Shown: positions 8,025 through 17,288 of the stretch, piece after piece
Layout: each line of letters begins with the position of its first letter
Numbering within the stretch: the first letter of the stretch is position 1
Assembly (NCBI RefSeq): GCF_013074385.2
Contig: NZ_JABEYA020000019.1
Span: 44,432 to 108,431 of the forward strand
Direction: 5' to 3'
Length of the DNA: 64,000 bases
DNA from: Vibrio ostreicida
GTDB taxonomy: Bacteria > Pseudomonadota > Gammaproteobacteria > Enterobacterales > Vibrionaceae
Program-made: the position numbers and the translations under genes
Notes under the pieces: generated by a model
What the model was told of the DNA's origin: nothing
Database searches by the model: none
What the model saw: only the letters and a program-made list of their open reading frames with translations

Positions 8025-10046
8025 TCAATCATTTTTGTTAAACATCGCACGAATGTTAGCGATGTGCGCCTGCCCTTTTTCCATTCTCTCTTGCTGAGTC
8101 TGAGGCTTTTTCTTGACCTCCCAATCGACATCACCAAAAGGCAGCTCTTCCAAAAAACGGCTCTGAGTCGGTTTGATTAACTCACCATATTGCCTACGTT
8201 CTTTACAAAGGGTGAAGGTCAGCTCTCGTTGGGCTCTTGTGATTCCCACATACATTAAACGGCGCTCTTCCTCAACATTCTCTTCATCAATGCTGGTTTG
8301 ATGAGGCAAGATGCCCTCTTCAGCCCCTATCAAATAGACATAAGGGAATTCAAGACCTTTAGAGGCATGGAGAGTCATCAGCTGAACAGCGTCGGAGTCC
8401 TCATCTTCTTCATCACGTTCCATCATGTCTCGAAGCGTCAGCCTCTGAACCACTTCTTTGAGGCTTTTTTCTTCCTGATCGTAGTTGTCACCTTCCAGAT
8501 CCGACACTATCCAAGAATAAAGATCTGACACGTTCTTCATTCTCATCTCGGCTGCTTTCGGGCTCGAAGACGTCTCATACAACCAATCTTCATAGTGGAT
8601 ATCACGCACCAAAGAGCGCACGGCTTCAACCGAATTACCGCGTTCAGCCTGATCACCAATGTTTACTAACCATGAGGTGAAACGACGCAAATTTTCTAAG
8701 CCACGACCACTGAGAGACTGCTCAAGCCCCATTTCGAAGCTGGCTTCAAATAAGCTTTTGCCCCGAATGTTGGCGTAGCTACCTAATTTTTCCAGCGTGA
8801 CAGGCCCGATTTCACGCCGCGGTGTGTTAACAATACGCAAAAAGCCATTGTCATCATCTGGATTGACCAAGACACGGAGGTACGCCATGATGTCTTTGAT
8901 TTCAGCACGAGCAAAAAATGATGTGCCTCCTGATAATTTGTATGGAACACGGTTATTCATCAACGATTTTTCAATCAGGCGCGATTGGTGGTTACCACGA
9001 TACAAGATCGCATAGTCACGATAGTCTGTACGATTTAGAAACTTATGGGCGATCACTTCGCCGGTGACACGTTCAGCCTCATGTTCCTCATCTTTAGCCA
9101 GTAACACTTTGAGCATTTCTCCTTCTGGGATCTCGGAGAACAGCGATTTATCATACATATGTGGGTTGTTGGCAATCAATATGTTAGCCGCTCGCAAAAT
9201 TCTACTGGTAGAGCGATAGTTTTGTTCGAGTTTAATCAGACGTAAGTTGGGGTAATCTTGACCAAGCAGGACCAAATTTTGTGGCTTAGCGCCGCGCCAC
9301 GAATAAATCGACTGGTCATCATCTCCCACAACCGTCAATCGACCACGTTCACCAACAATTAGCTTCACCAACTCATATTGACTGGTATTGGTATCCTGGT
9401 ACTCGTCAACCAAAAGATAACGAATTCGGCTCTGCCAACGCTGACGGACTTCTTCATTGGTCCGCAGTAACAGCACGGGCAATGCAATCAAGTCATCAAA
9501 ATCTAATGCGTTATAGGCTTTCATTTGTTTTTGGTACTGTTCAAAGCACACCGCAAACAACTGCTGCAACTCTCCTTGAGCACGCTCCTTTGCCTGCTCA
9601 GGAGTCAACATATCGTTTTTCCAGTTGGAAATCGCACTCAGCAGCTGGCGGAGCAAATCTTTGTCTCCATCAAGCTGTTGCTCGGTCAGCTCTTTCAGCA
9701 GCGCCAATTGATCCTGATCATCGAATAATGAGAAGCCTGCTTTGAGACCAAGGGCTTTATACTCGCGCTTGATGACATTCAGGCCTAAGGTGTGAAACGT
9801 CGACACCATTAAGCCTTTCGCTTCTTTTCTACCTAGAGTCTGGCCCACTCGCTCTTTCATTTCACGCGCCGCTTTATTGGTAAAAGTCACGGCTGCAATG
9901 TTTCGGGCGTTGTAACCGCATTGCTGAACCAGATACGCCATTTTATTGGTGATCACCCGAGTTTTGCCCGAGCCAGCACCCGCCAGCACCAAACAGGGTC
10001 CCGATACATACTTCACTGCTTCTTCTTGTCTTGGGTTCAGCTTCAT
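8025..10046 (-). CDS. rep: ATP-dependent DNA helicase Rep
   Basis: Superfamily 1A 3'-5' helicase, 673 aa, the same length as E. coli Rep, that clears proteins ahead of the replication fork and aids restart. It has Walker A AGAGSGKT at residues 22-29, motif Ia AAVTFTNKAAREM, the DEYQDTN motif II, GDDDQSIYSWRGA motif III, and near the C-terminus VQLMTLHASKGLEFPYV and VGITRAQRELT (motifs V and VI). It is closer to Rep than to UvrD by the sequence around ISNWKNDM and the end QSRFLEELP. Monocistronic and convergent with the cytochrome c5 gene. Confidence 0.96.
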   Translation of the reverse strand: MKLNPRQEEAVKYVSGPCLVLAGAGSGKTRVITNKMAYLVQQCGYNARNIAAVTFTNKAAREMKERVGQTLGRKEAKGLMVSTFHTLGLNVIKREYKALGLKAGFSLFDDQDQLALLKELTEQQLDGDKDLLRQLLSAISNWKNDMLTPEQAKERAQGELQQLFAVCFEQYQKQMKAYNALDFDDLIALPVLLLRTNEEVRQRWQSRIRYLLVDEYQDTNTSQYELVKLIVGERGRLTVVGDDDQSIYSWRGAKPQNLVLLGQDYPNLRLIKLEQNYRSTSRILRAANILIANNPHMYDKSLFSEIPEGEMLKVLLAKDEEHEAERVTGEVIAHKFLNRTDYRDYAILYRGNHQSRLIEKSLMNNRVPYKLSGGTSFFARAEIKDIMAYLRVLVNPDDDNGFLRIVNTPRREIGPVTLEKLGSYANIRGKSLFEASFEMGLEQSLSGRGLENLRRFTSWLVNIGDQAERGNSVEAVRSLVRDIHYEDWLYETSSSPKAAEMRMKNVSDLYSWIVSDLEGDNYDQEEKSLKEVVQRLTLRDMMERDEEDEDSDAVQLMTLHASKGLEFPYVYLIGAEEGILPHQTSIDEENVEEERRLMYVGITRAQRELTFTLCKERRQYGELIKPTQSRFLEELPFGDVDWEVKKKPQTQQERMEKGQAHIANIRAMFNKND

Positions 10047-10183
10047 AGGTGCCCCTGAAGTAAAAATCTTTGGCGACTATAATAATGGGGCAAACGACCG
10101 ATTGCTATGTTTAATCGAATCGCCTTAAACAAGCTAAAATATTCTCTGAAGAAATAAAATAATATGATTAATGATATGTTTTA

Positions 10184-10231
10184 TTGCACTAGCGTGCAGT
10201 TAATGGGGTATAATGAATGAACGTTCATTCA
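10184..10231 (+). promoter_or_regulatory. Promoter with TetR-type operator of the efflux operon
   Basis: A perfect TATAAT -10 (10209-10214) is preceded by TTGCAC (10184-10189, 19-bp spacer). Starting on the last T of the -10 is an 18-bp perfect palindrome, TGAATGAACGTTCATTCA (10214-10231), of the class bound by AcrR-like TetR repressors. It covers the expected transcription start. The downstream regulator most likely represses itself and the pump genes here. Confidence 0.8.
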
Positions 10232-10246
10232 CCAAGTTGTGCCATT

Positions 10247-10828
10247 ATGGTTAGCGATACTGCACTAGCAAAGCAGGAGCAAATACTTGTGGCTGCCGAG
10301 AAACTGATTGCAGAGTCAGGTTTTCAAGGCCTTTCGATGCAAAAGCTGGCAAAAGAGGCAGGCGTCGCTGCCGGTACAATCTATCGTTACTTCCTCGACA
10401 AAGAACATCTTCTTGAGGAAGTGCGTTTGAACGTCGCCAAACGGATTGCAAGCGCGGTCCAATCTGGTGTTCATGATGATATGCCCTTGAAAGTACGTTA
10501 TCGCACCATGTGGCTAAATATTTGGAACTTGGCGAGTTCTAATGTCGCTACTCTGAGCAATCGCGTTCAATACGAATCTCTTCCCTGTGCAAACCATTTA
10601 AAAGCTCGGGAACTTGAGCGACAAATGTTTGCCCAAGTAAACCAGTTGTTTAATCAAGGAAAAGAACAAGGGATCTTTAAACCTCTCGACAACGAAATTC
10701 TTTCAGGGCTGAGTTTTGAAGCTAGCGTGGCGCTGGCCCGAAAACATGCGTTGGGATTTTATCAACTGGATGACGCCGCGATTGAAGCCGCGATCGAAGC
10801 CAGTTGGGATGCAATAATTCAACACTAA
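10247..10828 (+). CDS. TetR/AcrR-family regulator (VexR-like)
   Basis: DNA-binding repressor/sensor, 193 aa. The N-terminal helix-turn-helix spans about residues 20-50 (GLSMQKLAKEAGVAAGTIYR, then YF), followed by an all-helical ligand domain. ATG 10247 is preferred over an upstream in-frame ATG at 10217. That one lies inside the operator and about at the expected transcription start, and would add ten unlike residues. The gene heads an operon with a membrane fusion protein and an RND pump, as vexRAB does in V. cholerae. The inducer is unknown; bile salts or detergents are plausible by analogy. Confidence 0.82.
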   Translation: MVSDTALAKQEQILVAAEKLIAESGFQGLSMQKLAKEAGVAAGTIYRYFLDKEHLLEEVRLNVAKRIASAVQSGVHDDMPLKVRYRTMWLNIWNLASSNVATLSNRVQYESLPCANHLKARELERQMFAQVNQLFNQGKEQGIFKPLDNEILSGLSFEASVALARKHALGFYQLDDAAIEAAIEASWDAIIQH

Positions 10829-10846
10829 TTTGGAGTTCTAATTAGA

Positions 10847-11953
10847 ATGAAAAAGTGGACTTTCTTTATGTTGCTTATCGCAGTACTGCTTTTTGGTAGT
10901 GTAATAGGTTTCAATCTAATCAAACAAAATAAGATAGCCGAATACTTGGCGAATCGACCAGAACCTGAATTCCCAGTCACAGTGACCGAAGTACAACCGG
11001 TGGATTGGGTACCAGTGATAGAAGCCATTGGTTTTATCGAACCGAATCAAGGTGTCACCATCGCCAATGAAACAGCAGGTGTGATTGATGAAATCGCCTT
11101 CGACTCGGGCACTCAAGTCAAAGAAGGTCAGCCCTTAGTCATGCTCGACTCTGAAGTAGAGAAAGCGGATTTAAAGAGCGCTCAAGCAAAATTGCCGGCA
11201 GCTCAAGCCAAATACAAGCGCTATCAAGGCCTGTATAAAAAGGGCTCGGTCTCCAAAGAAGCCTTTGACGATGCCGAAGCAAACTACTTTTCCCTAAGAG
11301 CTGACATCGAAAGCTTGAACGCCACCATAGATCGTCGTGAAATCAAAGCACCGTTTGCTGGTGTTGTTGGTATCCGAAATGTCTATCTTGGACAATACCT
11401 CCAATCTGGCACCGACATTGTCCGTCTCGAAGACACCAGCGTCATGCGCCTGCGTTTTACGGTGCCGCAAACCGATATCTCTCGGATCCACCTCAAGCAG
11501 GAAATCGATATCTTCGTTGACGCCTACCCTGAACATTCCTTCAAGGGTTCAATTACTGCCATTGAACCTGCGGTTAATCTACAAAGTGGTTTGATTCAAG
11601 TTCAGGCTGATATTCCAAACAGTGATGGTAAGCTTCGCAGCGGCATGTTCGCACGTGCAAACATCATCCTTCCCAAGCTAGAAAATCAAGTCACTTTACC
11701 GCAAACCGCTATCACCTTTACCCTTTACGGTGACAATGTGTATATCGTTACGGAAGAAAACGGCCAGAAACGTGTTAAGCAGCATGTGGTCAACGTCGGT
11801 GAGCGTACTCTTGATATCGCACACATCCTTTCAGGCGTTAAGCCCGGAGATATTGTCGTCACATCTGGTCAGGTTCGCCTAAGCAATGACGCAAAAGTGC
11901 GAGTTGTAGAAAGTGATGCGATTACACCACCAGCTGAAACACCCATGCTGTAA
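10847..11953 (+). CDS. RND efflux membrane fusion protein (VexA-like)
   Basis: Periplasmic adaptor (368 aa) joining an RND pump to a TolC-type channel. It has one N-terminal hydrophobic anchor at about residues 5-24 and no lipobox cysteine. A lipoyl half-motif (GVIDEIAFDSGTQVKEGQPL), a helical hairpin with LKSAQAKL, the second lipoyl half (RREIKAPFAGVVGIRNV) and beta-barrel region follow in order. GGAG lies about ten bases before the ATG. It sits 18 nt after the regulator and 11 nt before the pump gene. No outer-membrane channel is in the operon, so a chromosomal TolC must be shared. Confidence 0.9.
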   Translation: MKKWTFFMLLIAVLLFGSVIGFNLIKQNKIAEYLANRPEPEFPVTVTEVQPVDWVPVIEAIGFIEPNQGVTIANETAGVIDEIAFDSGTQVKEGQPLVMLDSEVEKADLKSAQAKLPAAQAKYKRYQGLYKKGSVSKEAFDDAEANYFSLRADIESLNATIDRREIKAPFAGVVGIRNVYLGQYLQSGTDIVRLEDTSVMRLRFTVPQTDISRIHLKQEIDIFVDAYPEHSFKGSITAIEPAVNLQSGLIQVQADIPNSDGKLRSGMFARANIILPKLENQVTLPQTAITFTLYGDNVYIVTEENGQKRVKQHVVNVGERTLDIAHILSGVKPGDIVVTSGQVRLSNDAKVRVVESDAITPPAETPML

Positions 11954-11964
11954 TTGGAGGCCTC

Positions 11965-14900
11965 ATGCGCTTTACTGATGTTTTTATCAAACGTCCAGTT
12001 TTGGCGGTATCGATCAGTTTTTTGATTGCTTTGCTTGGATTGCAAGCCGTCTTCAAAATGCAAGTTCGCGAATACCCCGAAATGACCAATACCGTAGTCA
12101 CGGTGACCACCAGTTACTACGGCGCCAGTGCCGATCTTATTCAGGGCTTTATTACCCAGCCTTTAGAACAAGCGGTTGCACAGGCAGACAATATTGATTT
12201 TATGACCTCCCAGTCGGTTCTGGGTCAATCGACCATTACCGTCAATATGAAATTGAATACCGACCCAAATGCGGCCTTATCTGACATATTAGCCAAGACC
12301 AACTCGGTCCGCTCCCAGCTTCCCAAAGAAGCGGAAGACCCAACGGTAACCATGTCAACGGGCTCGACAACCGCGGTTCTTTACATTGGTTTTACCAGTG
12401 AGGAGCTGTCTTCTAGTCAGATCACAGACTACCTTGAGCGTGTGATTAATCCACAGCTCTTCACCGTCAACGGGGTATCCAAGGTTGATTTGTACGGTGG
12501 TGTGAAATACGCCCTGCGGATCTGGCTAGATCCAGCCAAAATGGCCGCCTTGGGCAAAACAGCAACCGATGTCATGAATGTCCTTAGTGCAAATAACTAT
12601 CAATCGGCAGCAGGTCAAGCCGTTGGTGAATTCGTTTTGTACAACGGCAGCGCCGATACTCAGGTTTCCAATGTTGATGAGTTGAAAAATCTGGTCGTGA
12701 GTTCAGACGAAGGTAACTTAGTTCGCTTAAGTGACATCGCTAAAGTCACATTAGAAAAAAGCCATGATATCTACCGCGCCAGTGCTAATGGTAAGGAAGC
12801 GGTTGTCGTTGCCATCAATGCCGCGCCAAGTGCAAACCCAATCAATATCGCAGCCGATGTGCTCGAGTTACTTCCTCAGCTAGAACGTAACTTACCGAGT
12901 AATATCAACATGAATGTGATGTATGACTCGACCATTGCGATTAATGAATCCATCAGCGAAGTAATAAAGACGATCGCTGAAGCCGCATTGATCGTCCTGA
13001 TTGTGATCACGCTATTCTTAGGGTCTTTCAGAGCAGTATTGATCCCAATTGTCACCATTCCTCTGTCTCTGATTGGCGTCGCTATGGTCATGCAGGCGAT
13101 GGGCTTCTCGTGGAACTTGATGACCCTGCTCGCCATGGTACTGGCCATTGGTCTTGTGGTCGATGACGCCATCGTCGTACTCGAAAACGTCGACAGACAT
13201 ATTAAACTTGGGGAATCGCCATTTCGCGCTGCGATAATAGGGACGAGAGAAATCGCGGTTCCGGTTATTGCAATGACGCTAACCCTTGGCGCCGTTTACG
13301 CCCCAATCGCACTCATGGGTGGGATCACCGGTTCTCTGTTTAAAGAGTTCGCTTTGACACTCGCTGGGGCGGTATTTGTCTCCGGAATTGTCGCCCTGAC
13401 GTTGTCGCCCATGATGTGTTCGAAGATGCTCAAAGCCAATGAAAAGCCGAGCAAATTTGAACAAAAGGTCCACTCGACACTCGATGGTATGACGCAACGC
13501 TACGCCAAAATGCTTGGCGAAGTCATGAAACATCGCCCTGTCGTCATAGGTTTTGCGTTGATCGTTTTCGCTAGCCTACCAATGTTGTTTAAGTTCATAC
13601 CAAGTGAACTGGCACCATCGGAAGACAAAGGCGTCGTCATGTTAATGGGTACGGCGCCATCAAACGCGAATCTGGATTTCATGCAAAATACCATGAATGA
13701 TGTCAACGCCATGCTGTCTGAACAGCCGGAAGTGGCCTACGCTCAGGTGTTTACTGGCGTACCCAATTCGAATCAGGCTTTTGGTATTGCGTCTATGGTT
13801 CCATGGAGTGAGCGCGAAGCCAGTCAATCAAACGTGGCTGAGCGCGTAACCGGTTTGGTCAGCAGTGTTCCCGGTATGGCAGTCACCGCATTTCAGATGC
13901 CTGAGCTCCCCGGAGCAGGGTCTGGTTTGCCTGTCCAGTTTGTCATCACAACACCGAACGCATTTGAAAGCCTCTTTACTATTGCTTCCGATATTTTGAC
14001 TGATGTGAAATCTAGCCCACTCTTTGTTTACTCTGAGCTCGACCTAAACTACGACTCAGCAACGATGAAGATCAACATTGATAAGGACAAAGCGGGCGCT
14101 TATGGCGTCACGATGCAGGATATCGGCACCACCCTCAGTACAATGATGTCTGATGGCTATGTCAATCGTATCGACCTTAATGGGCGCTCTTATGAAGTTA
14201 TCCCTCAGGTTGAAAGAAAATGGCGCCTCAACCCTGAGTCTATGAACAACTACTATGTTCGTTCTGCGGATGGCAAAGCCGTTCCGCTGGGTAGCCTCAT
14301 CACCATTGACGTCGTCGCAGAACCTCGTTCACTGCCACACTTCAACCAGCTGAATTCAGCGACCATCGGTGGGGTTCCTGCTCCGGGCACCGCAATGGGT
14401 GATGCGATTAACTTTCTTGAGGATCTTGCAACGACCAAACTACCTAGTGGCTACAACCATGACTACATGGGTGAAGCTCGTCAGTATGTAACAGAAGGGA
14501 GCGCTCTATACGCAACCTTTGGTTTGGCTCTGGCGATCATCTTTTTGGTGCTGGCGATTCAGTTTGAGTCATTGAAAGACCCACTTGTCATCATGGTGTC
14601 TGTTCCTCTTGCTATCTGTGGGGCGTTAATTGCACTCGCATGGGGAGCAGCCTCCATGAACATTTATTCGCAGGTTGGATTAATCACCTTGGTTGGCCTG
14701 ATTACTAAGCACGGTATCTTGATCTGTGAGGTGGCAAAAGAAGAACAACTTCACAATAAGCTGAGCAAAAAAGAAGCGGTCATGGAGGCTGCGAAAGTAC
14801 GTCTTCGTCCTATACTTATGACCACGGCGGCAATGATTGCGGGCCTTGTCCCACTCATGTATGCAACCGGAGCGGGTGCAGCCCAGCGCTTTAGTATCGG

Positions 14901-15087
14901 CATTGTCATTGTTGCTGGCCTTACCATTGGTACGCTCTTTACTTTGTTTGTTCTTCCGGTTATCTACAGTTATCTGGCAGAAAAACATAAACCTCTCCCT
15001 ATCTTTGTCGAAGACAAGGATCTCGAGAAATTAGCACGTATCGATGAAGCTAAAGCAGCCCATCGTGAACTTGCCGATAACAAATAA
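11965..15087 (+). CDS. RND family multidrug efflux pump (VexB-like)
   Basis: Inner-membrane proton-driven transporter, 1040 aa. It has the usual twelve-span layout with two large periplasmic loops after spans 1 and 7. The proton-relay pair of aspartates is in GLVVDDAIVVLENVDRH in span 4. The family-typical second-half segment LITKHGILI is present, as is the C-terminal RLRPILMTTAAMIAGLVPL equivalent. GGAGG precedes the ATG. Substrate range cannot be read from sequence; together with the TetR gene the operon resembles vexRAB of V. cholerae. A strong terminator follows. Confidence 0.92.
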   Translation: MRFTDVFIKRPVLAVSISFLIALLGLQAVFKMQVREYPEMTNTVVTVTTSYYGASADLIQGFITQPLEQAVAQADNIDFMTSQSVLGQSTITVNMKLNTDPNAALSDILAKTNSVRSQLPKEAEDPTVTMSTGSTTAVLYIGFTSEELSSSQITDYLERVINPQLFTVNGVSKVDLYGGVKYALRIWLDPAKMAALGKTATDVMNVLSANNYQSAAGQAVGEFVLYNGSADTQVSNVDELKNLVVSSDEGNLVRLSDIAKVTLEKSHDIYRASANGKEAVVVAINAAPSANPINIAADVLELLPQLERNLPSNINMNVMYDSTIAINESISEVIKTIAEAALIVLIVITLFLGSFRAVLIPIVTIPLSLIGVAMVMQAMGFSWNLMTLLAMVLAIGLVVDDAIVVLENVDRHIKLGESPFRAAIIGTREIAVPVIAMTLTLGAVYAPIALMGGITGSLFKEFALTLAGAVFVSGIVALTLSPMMCSKMLKANEKPSKFEQKVHSTLDGMTQRYAKMLGEVMKHRPVVIGFALIVFASLPMLFKFIPSELAPSEDKGVVMLMGTAPSNANLDFMQNTMNDVNAMLSEQPEVAYAQVFTGVPNSNQAFGIASMVPWSEREASQSNVAERVTGLVSSVPGMAVTAFQMPELPGAGSGLPVQFVITTPNAFESLFTIASDILTDVKSSPLFVYSELDLNYDSATMKINIDKDKAGAYGVTMQDIGTTLSTMMSDGYVNRIDLNGRSYEVIPQVERKWRLNPESMNNYYVRSADGKAVPLGSLITIDVVAEPRSLPHFNQLNSATIGGVPAPGTAMGDAINFLEDLATTKLPSGYNHDYMGEARQYVTEGSALYATFGLALAIIFLVLAIQFESLKDPLVIMVSVPLAICGALIALAWGAASMNIYSQVGLITLVGLITKHGILICEVAKEEQLHNKLSKKEAVMEAAKVRLRPILMTTAAMIAGLVPLMYATGAGAAQRFSIGIVIVAGLTIGTLFTLFVLPVIYSYLAEKHKPLPIFVEDKDLEKLARIDEAKAAHRELADNK

Positions 15088-15103
15088 TCTTGTTCAATAC
15101 ATC

Positions 15104-15128
15104 AAGGCCACTTCGGTGGCCTTTTTTG
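15104..15128 (+). terminator. Efflux operon terminator
   Basis: AAGGCCAC-TTCG-GTGGCCTT stem followed by a T-run, 17 bases after the pump stop codon. Confidence 0.88.
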
Positions 15129-15235
15129 ATGGCTAAAATTTGAATATTTCTGGTTCGAATTTTTACTACCGAGGTAGCGACTTTCCCGTATCAATTACAT
15201 AGAATGTGAGCAAATTTAAAGGAGTTTTATTCATC

Positions 15236-15490
15236 ATGTTTGATTCAAAAAAACTAGAGCAAATAGCGAAACAGATTCACGACTCTATGCCAGCGCCAGT
15301 CAAAGAATTAGGTGCAGATGTTGATCAGAAAGTTCGCCAAGTGATCCAAGGCCAGTTGAACAAGCTGGATGTCGTCAGTCGAGAAGAATTCGATGTTCAG
15401 ACTCAGGTCCTGCTGCGCACCCGTCAAAAGTTAACGGAAATGGAGCAAAAACTTGCTGAGATAGAGTCTCGGCTGGCAGAGAAAGAATAA
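15236..15490 (+). CDS. ubiK: Ubiquinone biosynthesis accessory factor UbiK
   Basis: Short (84 aa) soluble coiled-coil protein of the BMFP family (YqiC in E. coli). It assists the ubiquinone-biosynthesis complex together with UbiJ, which is encoded at 33195-33806. The centre SREEFDVQTQVLLRTRQKL is the family signature, and a C-terminal coiled coil (EMEQKLAEIESRL) follows. An in-frame GTG at 15206 would add ten residues. ATG 15236 is chosen because AAAGGAG precedes it and E. coli YqiC starts at the same place. Confidence 0.92.
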   Translation: MFDSKKLEQIAKQIHDSMPAPVKELGADVDQKVRQVIQGQLNKLDVVSREEFDVQTQVLLRTRQKLTEMEQKLAEIESRLAEKE

Positions 15491-15553
15491 AGCCCAGTCA
15501 ACCTGTCGCCGTCAGCGCCACCAGCATTTCAGCTCAACACAAAAAATAAATAA

Positions 15554-15587
15554 CAAAAAACCTGGTCGACAGCGACCAGGTTTTTTT
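15554..15587. terminator. Bidirectional terminator between ubiK and ilvC
   Basis: CCTGGTCG-ACAG-CGACCAGG stem with an A-run on the left and seven Ts on the right. It serves both converging genes. Confidence 0.9.
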
Positions 15588-15659
15588 AGCGGGGATGTCC
15601 CAATCTTGTTTAGAGATTAAGTCATGTCCATCACTCAGCCCAAAACATAAGGCGTATGC

Positions 15660-17144
15660 TTAGCCGCCTACCGCAATTCTCTTCATATCACTCATGTAAG
15701 CACGCAGTTCTTCACCAATATACTCAACAGGATGGTTACGAATCGCTTCATTGACGGCAATTAACGTTGCGTTATCGACTTGATTTGAGCCTTCATCAAG
15801 ACCTTTACCAATCACATCGGTAGAGACAGAAGGCATAAATTTCTCACGGAGTAGCGGTGTGGCAACATTAGCGAACAAGTAGTTACCGTATTCTGCGGTA
15901 TCAGAAATAACCACATTCATTTCGTACAAGCGTTTACGTGCCACCGTATTAGCAATGAGAGGAAGCTCATGCAGTGATTCATAATATGCCGACTCATCGA
16001 TGATACCTGATGCTGTCATGGCTTCAAATGCCAGCTCAACGCCCGCACGAACCATCGCGATCAATAAGATGCCATTATCAAAGTAGTCTTGCTCAGAAAT
16101 TTCCACCGCTGAAGATGGGTAATTCTCAAATGCCGTTTCGCCAGTTTCTTCGCGCCATCCCAATAGGTTGACGTCGTCATTAGCCCAATCAGCCATCATC
16201 GTGCTAGAGAAAACGCCCGTAATAATGTCATCCATATGTTTGTTGTATAGAGGACGCATAAGCGCTTTAAGCTCTTCAGACAATTCAAAGGCTTTGACTT
16301 TGGCCGGGTTAGACAAGCGGTCCATCATATGAGTGATACCACCGAACTTCAGTGCTTCCGTAATCGTTTCCCAACCGTATTGTAAAAGCTTACCGGCATA
16401 GCCAGGGTCAATACCTTCGGCAACCATCTTCTCATAAGACACAATCGAGCCCGCTTGAAGCATACCGCACAGGATTGTTTGCTCACCCATTAAATCAGAC
16501 TTTACTTCCGCCACGAATGAAGACTCAAGACATCCCGCGCGATGGCCACCAGTGCCCGCAGCCCAAGCTTTCGCGATATCCCAACCTTCACCTTGAGGAT
16601 CGTTCTCTGGATGAACAGCAATCAGTGTCGGAACGCCAAAACCACGCTTATACTCTTCACGAACTTCAGTGCCAGGGCATTTAGGAGCAACCATTACCAC
16701 CGTGATATCTTTACGGATCTGCATCCCCTCTTCAACCACATTAAAGCCGTGCGAGTACCCCAGAGCCGCCCCTTGTTTCATCAGTGGCATCACTGTATCA
16801 ACCACGTTTGTGTGTTGTTTGTCTGGCGTTAGGTTGATCACCAGATCCGCCTCAGGAATAAGGGTTTCGTAACTTGCAACGTCAAAGCCATTTTCTTTTG
16901 CGTTTTTATATGACTGGCGCTGTTCATCAATCGCGGCCTGACGCAATGCGTACGCGACGTTCAAACCAGAGTCACGCATGTTGAGACCTTGGTTAAGCCC
17001 CTGAGCACCACATCCAACAATCACAACTTTTTTACCTTTGAGGTATTCTGCCTCGGTTGCAAATTCACTGCGGTCCATGAAACGACAGCGACCAAGTTGG
17101 TCAAGCTGTTCACGTAAGTTTAACGTGTTGAAGTAGTTAGCCAT
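15660..17144 (-). CDS. ilvC: Ketol-acid reductoisomerase (class II)
   Basis: Converts acetolactate or acetohydroxybutyrate to the dihydroxy acids in valine/isoleucine synthesis, using NADPH and Mg2+. It is 494 aa, the long class II form with a duplicated knotted C-terminal domain. The nucleotide-binding GCGAQG lies at residues 44-49, with MVAPKCPGTEVREEY shortly after. The strong AGGAGCGCC just before ATG marks the start. It is divergent from ilvY, which activates ilvC when the substrates bind it. Confidence 0.96.
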   Translation of the reverse strand: MANYFNTLNLREQLDQLGRCRFMDRSEFATEAEYLKGKKVVIVGCGAQGLNQGLNMRDSGLNVAYALRQAAIDEQRQSYKNAKENGFDVASYETLIPEADLVINLTPDKQHTNVVDTVMPLMKQGAALGYSHGFNVVEEGMQIRKDITVVMVAPKCPGTEVREEYKRGFGVPTLIAVHPENDPQGEGWDIAKAWAAGTGGHRAGCLESSFVAEVKSDLMGEQTILCGMLQAGSIVSYEKMVAEGIDPGYAGKLLQYGWETITEALKFGGITHMMDRLSNPAKVKAFELSEELKALMRPLYNKHMDDIITGVFSSTMMADWANDDVNLLGWREETGETAFENYPSSAVEISEQDYFDNGILLIAMVRAGVELAFEAMTASGIIDESAYYESLHELPLIANTVARKRLYEMNVVISDTAEYGNYLFANVATPLLREKFMPSVSTDVIGKGLDEGSNQVDNATLIAVNEAIRNHPVEYIGEELRAYMSDMKRIAVGG

Positions 17145-17255
17145 AAGGCGCTCCTTAGATAAATTTTTCCGTTGAGGTCAGCCGTTCGATGGCCGAATAA
17201 CGTCATACTAAGGCAGACAAGTAATTGCTCAAAGTGATATATTCACAATTAGTAA

Positions 17256-17270
17256 TTGCAATTATCGCAA
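17256..17270. promoter_or_regulatory. Candidate IlvY operator between ilvC and ilvY
   Basis: An inverted repeat TTGC-N7-GCAA lies in the 144-bp divergent region, 18 bases before the ilvY start codon. It fits the T-N11-A type of LysR-family sites. The whole 17145-17288 stretch would hold both promoters. Assignment rests on position and symmetry only. Confidence 0.5.
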
Positions 17271-17288
17271 CATACAGGCGAACCTATT

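Noticed and set aside
17256..17288. Longer ilvY starting at TTG
   Set aside because: Adds eleven residues not typical of IlvY and begins in the candidate operator.
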